In this document: positions 1 to 5,389 of the stretch, piece by piece
Numbering within the stretch: position 1 is the first letter of the stretch
How the letters are laid out: each line of letters starts with the position of its first letter
Translations under genes and position numbers: made by a program
DNA from: Actinomycetota bacterium
GTDB taxonomy: Bacteria; Actinomycetota; Acidimicrobiia; Spongiisociales; UBA5794
Reading direction: 5' to 3'
NCBI GenBank assembly: GCA_003648875.1
Contig: QMQC01000129.1
Coordinates: 1 to 5,870 of the forward strand
DNA: 5,870 nt
The notes under the pieces: generated by a model
What the model saw: only the letters and a program-made list of their open reading frames with translations
Told to the model about the DNA's origin: nothing
The model's database searches: none

Positions 1-79
1 TCAACCTCTCTGGCAGGACACCCTCACAGCGCACAACTGCCAAATCAGCGAGATCAACGAGTGGCTCGAGATCGATCAT
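1..79 (-). CDS. 5' end of a gene coupled to the GTPase, possibly its partner GTPase (partial)
   Basis: An ATG at 79-77 overlaps the TGA stop of the upstream GTPase as ATGA, and the frame stays open for 26 codons to the window edge. The visible N-terminus begins MIDLEPLVDLADLAVVRCEG and contains no recognisable domain. A four-base stop/start overlap usually means translational coupling and a shared complex or pathway. Actinobacterial and other bacterial dynamin-like or YfjP-like GTPases are often encoded as adjacent pairs, so a second GTPase is the most likely identity; this is inference from context only. Residues 7-15 (LVDLADLAV) resemble residues 389-397 (LVDLADAAV) of the upstream GTPase. 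The gene continues beyond the left edge, so neither length nor function can be confirmed. Confidence 0.6.
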   Translation of the reverse strand, partial: MIDLEPLVDLADLAVVRCEGVLPERL

Positions 80-1365
80 GGACCGCTCAGTGCATTTGAG
101 GCAGCGAGGAGCTCGCCCGGCTTGAAGGATCCAGCCCGAGCAACACTCGACTTCCATCCGGCGATGCGCTCTGCCACGGCCGCATCGGCCAGGTCAACAA
201 GCTGGCTGTGGACATCGCTAACCGTCTCGTCGAGATTCGCCTTCAACACTCTCGCAACCCTCCTGGGAATCTGCACGGTGGTGTTCACACCGACCTTCCA
301 CGAAGTCTGGTCAAGGAGTTTCTCGGTGAACGATCGACGCCATACGAAGGTTGCGTCACGCCTGAAGCGTTCGGCCGCTTCATCCCTCCACAGAGCAAGA
401 TCGCGCTCGGTGGCGGACAGGTCCCATGATCCGAGTTCATCGAGAATTCGCTCGGCGATTACTCGGCCACCTGCGTCGACGATCTCCTCATCGAGCGTGT
501 CCATTGAGTCTTGAATGTTGGCCATGATCTCTTGTTCGGTCGCAAGCCAGCTCTCTAGTACAGCCAATCGTTGGCCGCGGATCGATGGCACGCCCACGGT
601 CTCGATCGCCTGATCGAGCCGTCCGAGATCGGTCGCTGCCGCGGTCACCGCACTTGCTACGTGACGACCAGCATTCGCCGCGGACCTGCGGGCGATTGCC
701 GTCTTGTCGTCGAGATGACCGGCTCCCGACACACCGTCCAGGACGGTTCGTACGAAGGAGTCGCCGTCTCCATGCTCGTCGACAACAGAGATCTCTGTCA
801 TGGCGAACCTCTGCTTCACGAACGCGATCATCTCGGAGCGCTCAGTGTCGGTTCCGCGCAGACGATTCAGCACGATGATCCTTTTCGTTACCGTCGCCAT
901 CGAGTCCCACAGTTGGGAGGTCGTCGCGTCGCCATATCGTGTCGGAGACACAACAAGGATCCCGAGGTCTGCGGTCGCGAGGGCAGCGTCGACGGCCTCT
1001 GGATCAATCTCCCAGCCGGGTGTGTCGACGAATACAAGCCCATCTGGTGCTCCGGGAGCTACGACATAGTCGCATTCGTGGGCGATCGGCACCGGCCCTG
1101 CCGAGCCTGCCATCACTATCAGCCGGGTTGTAGGCCTCAGAACCCCCACGGCCGTTGCTGAGGTGCCGACGAGCTCATTCACGAGATGCGACTTGCCAAC
1201 GCCGGTGCAACCCGCGAGGACGATGGATCGTGGAACCGATACCAACTTCTCCAGTACGTCGGCAGAAGTCATTGCGTCCGTGAGTATCCGCGCATCGTCA
1301 GGATCGAGAAGCTCACGGGGAACCCGGTCGAGTGCATCCCTGAAATCTGCTACTGGATCAACCAC
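76..1365 (-). CDS. Dynamin/YfjP-like GTPase (P-loop GTPase with helical C-terminus)
   Basis: This is a 429-residue P-loop GTPase expected to bind and hydrolyse GTP. Visible G motifs are G1 at residues 52-59 (GCTGVGKS), a likely G2 threonine in RPTTR (77-81), and G3 at 114-117 (DTPG, after the hydrophobic strand LVFV). The expected G4 position after strand RIIVLN reads N167-R-L-R170 instead of canonical N/T-K-x-D, an oddity for base recognition. Residues from about 225 to the end are predicted helical, with a coiled-coil-like stretch near 265-300; no transmembrane helix is evident. This fits soluble relatives of the dynamin/YfjP/Era-like group, some of which remodel or associate with membranes, but substrate and partner are unknown. 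The start is GTG at 1365-1363; an ATG at 1373 is in another frame. There is no strong ribosome-binding site. It begins 48 bp after mca and overlaps the next gene by ATGA, suggesting co-translation. Confidence 0.85.
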   Translation of the reverse strand: MVDPVADFRDALDRVPRELLDPDDARILTDAMTSADVLEKLVSVPRSIVLAGCTGVGKSHLVNELVGTSATAVGVLRPTTRLIVMAGSAGPVPIAHECDYVVAPGAPDGLVFVDTPGWEIDPEAVDAALATADLGILVVSPTRYGDATTSQLWDSMATVTKRIIVLNRLRGTDTERSEMIAFVKQRFAMTEISVVDEHGDGDSFVRTVLDGVSGAGHLDDKTAIARRSAANAGRHVASAVTAAATDLGRLDQAIETVGVPSIRGQRLAVLESWLATEQEIMANIQDSMDTLDEEIVDAGGRVIAERILDELGSWDLSATERDLALWRDEAAERFRRDATFVWRRSFTEKLLDQTSWKVGVNTTVQIPRRVARVLKANLDETVSDVHSQLVDLADAAVAERIAGWKSSVARAGSFKPGELLAASNALSGP

Positions 1366-1413
1366 GTGCCCATTTCAGCAGACAGCGGTGGCGGACGGAT
1401 AGTCGAGCGAACA

Positions 1414-2259
1414 TCACATGCCATCGAAGAGGCTGGATTCTCCTTCGCTCCATCCGACGGCCGAGTACAGGAGCTCAAAGTCTTCCCACGGATATACGGA
1501 CTCCACGAGTTCGGTCGGCACCGCGAACCAGAACCCCGCGGGATCCACCTGGGTGCGGTGAGCCCGAAGTGCCTCTCTGCCCAATTCAACGAAGCCGGTG
1601 ACGTCCACCTTGGTCACCCGTCGCTCCGGATCCTCGAAAGTGCCCATGCGGTCGATCCACAACTCGAAAGGTGATTCACCCGCCGTGTCGAGCATGGCCT
1701 GGTGGAGAGCTGTGATGCGGTCTGTGGTGAACACCGGTGCGTAGAGCTTCGTTATCTGCCATGGAGCTCCAAGATCGGGGAACTTCGAGCCGTCAGCAGC
1801 AGCGTCGACGAGTGCCATCGTGAGCTCGTGCACACGAAGATGGTCGGGATGTGGATAGAACTCGTGAGCGTCGTACCCAAGCACCACGTCGGGTCGCTCG
1901 TTTCTCACGATTCCGACCAGCTTCCCGAGAACATCGTCGAAGGGTTGGTGACAGAACGCCTCCGGATGCCCGTTCGAATCTGATTCAGGCATCCCGGAGT
2001 CCCGATAACCCAACATCGTGACCTTCTCAAACCCGATGATCTCTGCCGCGGCCGCGAGTTCGTCTGCCCGGACCTGCGTGAGGTTTGCGATGACATCGTG
2101 GCGATCCATTTCTGGATTGAGCACGTCGCCTGCCTCCCCGCCCGTGGCGGTCACAAGAACAGCTCGCACACCCTCGTCGACATATCTCGCAACAGTGGCT
2201 GCACCCTTCGAAGCTTCGTCGTCAGGGTGGGCGTGGATGGCAAGGAGCGATCTGGACAT
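1414..2259 (-). CDS. mca: Mycothiol S-conjugate amidase (Mca), LmbE/PIG-L family
   Basis: Mca is a cytoplasmic zinc amidase that cleaves mycothiol S-conjugates of electrophiles and antibiotics to a mercapturic acid plus GlcN-Ins, which is recycled into mycothiol. The 281-residue product matches the family along its length. It has the N-terminal AHPDDE motif (residues 10-15), SKGAAT, TGGEAGDVLNPEMD, DSGMP, YPHPDH (135-140), FPDLGAPW, KLY, RAHRTQVDP and PWEDFEL near the C-terminus. By comparison with the paralogue MshB (ligands His13, Asp16, His147), the zinc ligands should be H11, D14 and H140, with D13, Y135 and H137 as catalytic or substrate residues; spacing is preserved. The overall pattern, including LNPEMD and RAHRTQVDP, favours Mca over MshB. 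The ATG at 2259 is chosen because the alternative start at 2379 adds 40 unrelated residues and runs into the nuclease gene. There is no Shine-Dalgarno; a -10-like TACCCT lies 7 nt upstream, so translation may be leaderless. Confidence 0.93.
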   Translation of the reverse strand: MSRSLLAIHAHPDDEASKGAATVARYVDEGVRAVLVTATGGEAGDVLNPEMDRHDVIANLTQVRADELAAAAEIIGFEKVTMLGYRDSGMPESDSNGHPEAFCHQPFDDVLGKLVGIVRNERPDVVLGYDAHEFYPHPDHLRVHELTMALVDAAADGSKFPDLGAPWQITKLYAPVFTTDRITALHQAMLDTAGESPFELWIDRMGTFEDPERRVTKVDVTGFVELGREALRAHRTQVDPAGFWFAVPTELVESVYPWEDFELLYSAVGWSEGESSLFDGM

Positions 2260-2266
2260 GGAGGCG

Positions 2267-2272
2267 AGGGTA
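2267..2272 (-). promoter_or_regulatory. Possible -10 element of a leaderless mca promoter
   Basis: On the minus strand the hexamer TACCCT (TAnnnT) ends 7 nt before the mca ATG. That would place the transcription start at or next to the start codon. No ribosome-binding sequence precedes the ATG, which agrees with leaderless expression, common in actinobacteria. No convincing -35 is visible; the upstream DNA is a GTC-rich tract. The site lies in the 59-bp gap after the nuclease gene, so mca may be read both from here and from upstream. Confidence 0.35.
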
Positions 2273-2318
2273 ACGGTGGCGACGGACGACAGACGACAGA
2301 TGGCTGGAAACTGTGAAG

Positions 2319-3089
2319 CTAATCCAGGATCTCGAGGGCAGCGGTGCCCTCTCCACATTCTCCGAGCAGCGGACACCACCGACAGTGGGGTCCGGCGGTT
2401 CTTGGCATGTCTGATCGGTCTGCAATCGCGACTCGGAGGGCTGTGATCATGTCCGCGACCAGCGTCTCGGTGAGAGCAGTGTCCGCGTCGGTCGGGCGGG
2501 TCACACGTCTCTCACCGGTCTTCAGTGACACAGCCTCCAACGTTGCGGGCAGGGACCCCTTGGCGAGTTTCCACGCCATTGCATAGAAGGCGAGTTGAGG
2601 TTCGGCATCGTCCAGGTAGGAACCTGTCTTCCAATCGACTATCCGAGTGTCATCGCCATCGAGGTAGACGGCATCCACACGCCCGCGCAATGAGATACCT
2701 TGGGCCGGTTCACTCTGCACATCCACTTCAGCATCCATGAACCCGTCGGTCGGAAGCGCCTTGAACCGCTCGTACAGCTGCTCGACCTCAGCGGTTATCG
2801 CTCTGAACTCTGAGGGTTTGAGCGACAGTGACGCCATCGAGCCCCCCAGGTGTGCGCCGACCTCCTGCCGACAGACATCGGTGAAGTCCTCTGGATCGAT
2901 GAGACCATCGACGAGATGCCTTGCAAAGACCCGATGAGCAAGACTGCCCCTGAACATCTGGACGGTTGGTGGTGGATATACACCCTGCAGCCGGCCAAGC
3001 GCCTGCTGTGGGCACTTCAGGTATGTGACGAACAGGGTCGCGGAAACCGGGAACTCTTCGCCAGGGGAAACTCGTCTGAATGATGACAC
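2319..3089 (-). CDS. Stand-alone RecB/Cas4-like PD-(D/E)XK nuclease with predicted Fe-S cluster
   Basis: This is a 256-residue protein of the RecB-family PD-(D/E)XK exonuclease group, expected to cut DNA with Mg or Mn ions in repair or recombination. Numbering from the chosen GTG start, it shows RecB motifs in order: H52 in RGSLAH, D139 in GRVDAV, D152-W-K154 in IVDWKTG, then Q165 and Y169 in QLAFYAMA. Four cysteines are arranged as in the AddB/Cas4 iron 'staple': C26 in YLKCPQQ near the N-terminus and C236, C239, C245 in CRWCPLLGEC near the C-terminus. It lacks any helicase domain and no other cas gene is near, so a Cas4 role in CRISPR adaptation is unlikely. A TTG at 3173 would add 28 residues but overlap the divergent promoter region; GTG 3089 is preferred, with a -10-like TACGAT six bases upstream suggesting a leaderless message. 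It is first in the minus-strand gene row, 59 bp before mca. Confidence 0.86.
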   Translation of the reverse strand: MSSFRRVSPGEEFPVSATLFVTYLKCPQQALGRLQGVYPPPTVQMFRGSLAHRVFARHLVDGLIDPEDFTDVCRQEVGAHLGGSMASLSLKPSEFRAITAEVEQLYERFKALPTDGFMDAEVDVQSEPAQGISLRGRVDAVYLDGDDTRIVDWKTGSYLDDAEPQLAFYAMAWKLAKGSLPATLEAVSLKTGERRVTRPTDADTALTETLVADMITALRVAIADRSDMPRTAGPHCRWCPLLGECGEGTAALEILD

Positions 3090-3095
3090 ACAACG

Positions 3096-3101
3096 ATCGT
3101 A
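3096..3101 (-). promoter_or_regulatory. Possible -10 element of the nuclease promoter
   Basis: The minus-strand hexamer TACGAT, close to TATAAT, ends 6 nt before the GTG at 3089. The message would then begin at the start codon, and no ribosome-binding site is present. A weak -35-like TTCGGA lies about 18 bp further upstream. This spacing is one reason for choosing the GTG start over TTG 3173. Confidence 0.4.
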
Positions 3102-3112
3102 TCCAGATTCTC

Positions 3113-3145
3113 GTCTGAGTCCGAAAAGCAAGCCGCTACTCAGAC
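3113..3145. promoter_or_regulatory. Inverted repeat in the divergent intergenic region, possible operator
   Basis: A perfect 8-bp inverted repeat, GTCTGAGT at 3113-3120 and ACTCAGAC at 3138-3145, is separated by 17 bp. Its centre (about 3129) is nearly midway between the two divergent -10 candidates (3096-3101 minus, 3154-3159 plus). Each arm lies in the -35/spacer area of one promoter. This is the arrangement expected for a dimeric regulator contacting both promoters, but no regulator gene is in the window. A chance repeat cannot be excluded. Confidence 0.35.
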
Positions 3146-3153
3146 CCCGTACA

Positions 3154-3159
3154 TATACT
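3154..3159 (+). promoter_or_regulatory. Probable -10 element of the first VanW-family gene
   Basis: TATACT differs from the TATAAT consensus at one position and lies 36 bp before the ATG at 3196. A transcript starting near 3166 would have a leader of about 30 nt carrying the ribosome-binding site. No good -35 is seen at 16-18 bp spacing, so the promoter may depend on an activator or a non-housekeeping sigma factor. Confidence 0.45.
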
Positions 3160-3183
3160 CGCACGAGCCGCAAGCAGATCCCC

Positions 3184-3190
3184 AGGGAAG
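3184..3190 (+). promoter_or_regulatory. Ribosome-binding site fixing the VanW start
   Basis: AGGGAAG lies 5 nt upstream of ATG 3196. It supports this start over the ATG at 3025, which would add 57 charged residues ahead of the membrane segment and lies inside the nuclease gene on the other strand. Confidence 0.6.
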
Positions 3191-3195
3191 AACCG

Positions 3196-5298
3196 ATGGC
3201 AGCCCCCAGATCAAGAATCCTCCTCTTCGTCGCGGTGCCCGTGATGATTCTTCTGATGCCTTTGTCGATCTACTTCGTCGACAGCGCAGCCGCCTCAGAC
3301 AAGGTCGCCCGCAATGTCACGATCGCCGGTGTCGATGTCGCCAGGCAGACCGAACAAGAGGCGATCGCATCAGTGGACGAGTACGCCACCGTTCTCACTG
3401 CAGACCCTGCAAGCGTCGAAGTGAACGGAAAGACGTATGAGCTCGACCCAGAAGATGTCGGACTGACCTTCGATAGCGCAAGCGCGGTGAACGAAGCACT
3501 CGGGCTACGCAAGGAAGGAATAGGCGACTGGCTCAGTGCATTCACCGAGGAAGTCGACGTACCTCTTGTGGCGACGCTCGATCGCGAATTGGTGTTGGTC
3601 CAACTCGCCGAGTGGGAAGTCGACGCGATCCCGAACCCTGCCTTCGAAGGATCGATCGAGATCGCGAACAGCGTCGTGACCCACGAGTATCCGAGGGCCG
3701 GCGACACGATCGCCAGAGATGCATCCTATGACCTGCTGCTTGCTGCCTTGGAATCCGGGAGCGAGGAAACTGTCAACCTCCCGATCATCACATCGGATCC
3801 TGAACTGACAGATGCAGACATCGATGCTGGTGTCGAGAGAGCCAACATGATCATCAAGCGCGGCGTCGTCCTCACCAATGACGAGTACGGCTTCGAGTTT
3901 CACGTCAATTCCGCCACTCTTGGACGTGCGCTGGAGGCCCGGATCGTCCACGGTGACAGCCCATCCATCGATTTCTCCGTCGATTCGTCGATCATCGCCC
4001 CCCTCGTGGAGGTCGTTCGTGATGGTCTCGAAATCGATCCGGTCGATGCGCGGTGGGAGATCGTGCTCGTCGACGACTTCGAGGATCTACCGGACCAATA
4101 CGAGATCAAAGATTCCCCTCAGGAGGACATGGAGGGCCTGCCCGAAGACGACACGATCGAACTCGTCCCTGGTCTCAACGGGACCACTGTGAACGCAGCC
4201 GACATCTCGGCAGCGGTCGGGGTCGCCGCCCTTGGGAGCGGGAAGGGCGAACTCCCTATCGACAAGGACGCCGAACCAGAGTTCACGACCGAGATGGCAC
4301 AGTCCTTTGGCGAACTCTATGAACTTGCCGAATTCACGACGTGGACTCCCGGAACGAATCGCGTGCACAACATCCATCTCATGGCTGACTTCGTTGATGA
4401 GTCCACCGTCATGCCGGGCGAGGAGTTCTCGGTCAACGAAACTGTGGGCCGTCGCACGCTCGACAAGGGTTTCAAGTACGACTGCGCCATCGTGGGGGGC
4501 GAACTCTCATGTGAGACGGATCCCGTCAACGTTGGCGGAGGTGTCAGCCAGTTCGGCACCACGATCTTCAACGCGATCTATTTCAGCTGTCTCAAGGACG
4601 TCTCGCACCAACCGCACAGCATCTACTTCCGAAAGTACCCCGAAGGCCGTGAAGCCACACTCGGCTACCCGCTTCCTGACGTTGTGTTCGAGAACGACAC
4701 GCAAGCACCGGTGATCATCAGAACGTCCTACACGGACCGAACGATCACGGTCACATTCTTTGGGAACACCGGCGGAATCACCTGCGGCACCGAACGAGAG
4801 GACCGCACCGGGTTCAGGAGTGCGGTCGTGCTGTACCGGGCAGACGAAGAGGGCGTGGTCGCCCCAGGCGAGGAGTTCGTCGAGAACGAGGGTTCGGGCG
4901 GGTGGTCCATTGTCAACTGGCGGATCTTCTACGACATAGAGGGCAATGAGATCGATCGTGAGAAATTCTCATGGACGTATCGGGGTGAACGCAATGTCAT
5001 CCTGATGCATCCATGCGAAGAGATGGTCGGCGGAGACGGCGAATGTCCCCTCGGTGTGCCCTTGGTGGCCGGCATGGATGAGGCGACGGCGAAAGCAACT
5101 CTCGAAGCGGCTGGGTTCGTGGTAGCGGTCGCACCCGTCTCGACAAGTGTTGAGGCCGAAGGCGGCGTTGTGTTGTCTCAGGATCCGGTCGACTTCCGGG
5201 ATCCGGGGACGACCATCACCATCACGGTGGGCGTATGGGACGGAACTCCGGCAACCACAACGACGACCACGACCACTACAACGACCGCGCCACCCTGA
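3196..5298 (+). CDS. Membrane-anchored VanW-family protein with PG_binding_4, G5-like and PASTA domains
   Basis: This 700-residue exported protein probably acts on or in peptidoglycan; the biochemical role of the VanW family is not established. Residues 1-28 are a short basic N-terminus plus a hydrophobic segment (about 8-27), a signal anchor or a signal peptide with a possible AAA-S cleavage site near 33. Residues about 38-215 and 216-350 look like YoaR/PG_binding_4-type repeats (VEVNGKTYEL at 74-83). The VanW domain covers about 380-525, with the signature GGGVSQFGTT at 447-456 and MPGEEFSVNE at 406-415. A G5-like segment follows (about 545-605), then a PASTA domain (about 619-680; VPLVAGMDEATAKATLEAAG). 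PASTA domains bind muropeptides or lipid II in PknB-type kinases. The tail (687-697) is eleven threonines, then APP. Six cysteines (430, 439, 465, 530, 607, 617) lie outside the membrane and may form disulfides. No LPXTG signal is present. The ATG at 3196 has a ribosome-binding site. A close homologue follows 91 bp downstream. Confidence 0.88.
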   Translation: MAAPRSRILLFVAVPVMILLMPLSIYFVDSAAASDKVARNVTIAGVDVARQTEQEAIASVDEYATVLTADPASVEVNGKTYELDPEDVGLTFDSASAVNEALGLRKEGIGDWLSAFTEEVDVPLVATLDRELVLVQLAEWEVDAIPNPAFEGSIEIANSVVTHEYPRAGDTIARDASYDLLLAALESGSEETVNLPIITSDPELTDADIDAGVERANMIIKRGVVLTNDEYGFEFHVNSATLGRALEARIVHGDSPSIDFSVDSSIIAPLVEVVRDGLEIDPVDARWEIVLVDDFEDLPDQYEIKDSPQEDMEGLPEDDTIELVPGLNGTTVNAADISAAVGVAALGSGKGELPIDKDAEPEFTTEMAQSFGELYELAEFTTWTPGTNRVHNIHLMADFVDESTVMPGEEFSVNETVGRRTLDKGFKYDCAIVGGELSCETDPVNVGGGVSQFGTTIFNAIYFSCLKDVSHQPHSIYFRKYPEGREATLGYPLPDVVFENDTQAPVIIRTSYTDRTITVTFFGNTGGITCGTEREDRTGFRSAVVLYRADEEGVVAPGEEFVENEGSGGWSIVNWRIFYDIEGNEIDREKFSWTYRGERNVILMHPCEEMVGGDGECPLGVPLVAGMDEATAKATLEAAGFVVAVAPVSTSVEAEGGVVLSQDPVDFRDPGTTITITVGVWDGTPATTTTTTTTTTTAPP
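5254..5286 (+). repeat. ACN codon tract encoding eleven threonines
   Basis: Eleven consecutive Thr codons (ACC x4, ACG x4, ACA x2, ACT x1) close the VanW-PASTA protein just before APP and the stop. The tract uses all four codons, so it is not a pure microsatellite and is probably kept for its protein sequence. Such Thr-rich stretches usually act as extended, possibly glycosylated, wall-spanning linkers; here the tract is C-terminal. Confidence 0.85.
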
Positions 5299-5339
5299 GG
5301 CTGAAGTCCCGCAACGGACGCATAGCCATCGATTTTCTT
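5299..5339 (+). terminator. Weak hairpin plus T-rich run between the two VanW genes
   Basis: Directly after the stop codon, GTCC (5306-5309) and GGAC (5316-5319) pair around a 6-nt loop. An outer GGCT/AGCC pair (5299-5302, 5324-5327) is separated from it by a small internal loop. A T-rich TTTTCTT follows at 5333-5339, five bases after the stem. The stem is short and broken, so this could be an inefficient terminator, an attenuator or chance. Confidence 0.22.
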
Positions 5340-5389
5340 GGATCCTTCCTACACTTCCGGAAACCTCACAGCATCGCGACAACATCGAC

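Noticed and set aside
571..1161. Plus-strand open frame of 196 codons
   Set aside because: It lies opposite the GTPase, whose G1 and G3 motifs fix the true strand; the translation has no recognisable domain.
1186..1674. Plus-strand open frame of 162 codons
   Set aside because: It spans the GTPase/mca junction antisense to both genes and has no family features.
2260..2379. N-terminal extension of Mca from a start at 2379
   Set aside because: The 40 extra residues are unlike the family, whose proteins begin only a few residues before AHPDDE, and they would overlap the nuclease gene by 61 bp.
2018..2446. Plus-strand open frame of 142 codons
   Set aside because: It is antisense to mca and the nuclease; its Ala/Ser/Thr/Arg-rich translation is typical of shadow frames in GC-rich DNA.
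2319..3089. CRISPR-associated Cas4 interpretation of the nuclease
   Set aside because: The fold and cysteines are Cas4-like, but no cas1, cas2 or CRISPR repeat array is in the window, and stand-alone RecB-like nucleases of this form are common.
3090..3173. TTG start at 3173 for the nuclease
   Set aside because: It would cover the probable -10 of the divergent VanW gene and add 28 residues with no family similarity.
3025..3195. N-terminal extension of the VanW protein from ATG 3025
   Set aside because: It would put 57 charged residues ahead of the signal/anchor segment and overlap the nuclease coding region; ATG 3196 has a ribosome-binding site.
5350..5355. TACACT as a -10 for the second VanW gene
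   Set aside because: No -35 at suitable spacing, and a TAnnnT hexamer is expected by chance in this length; not strong enough to list.
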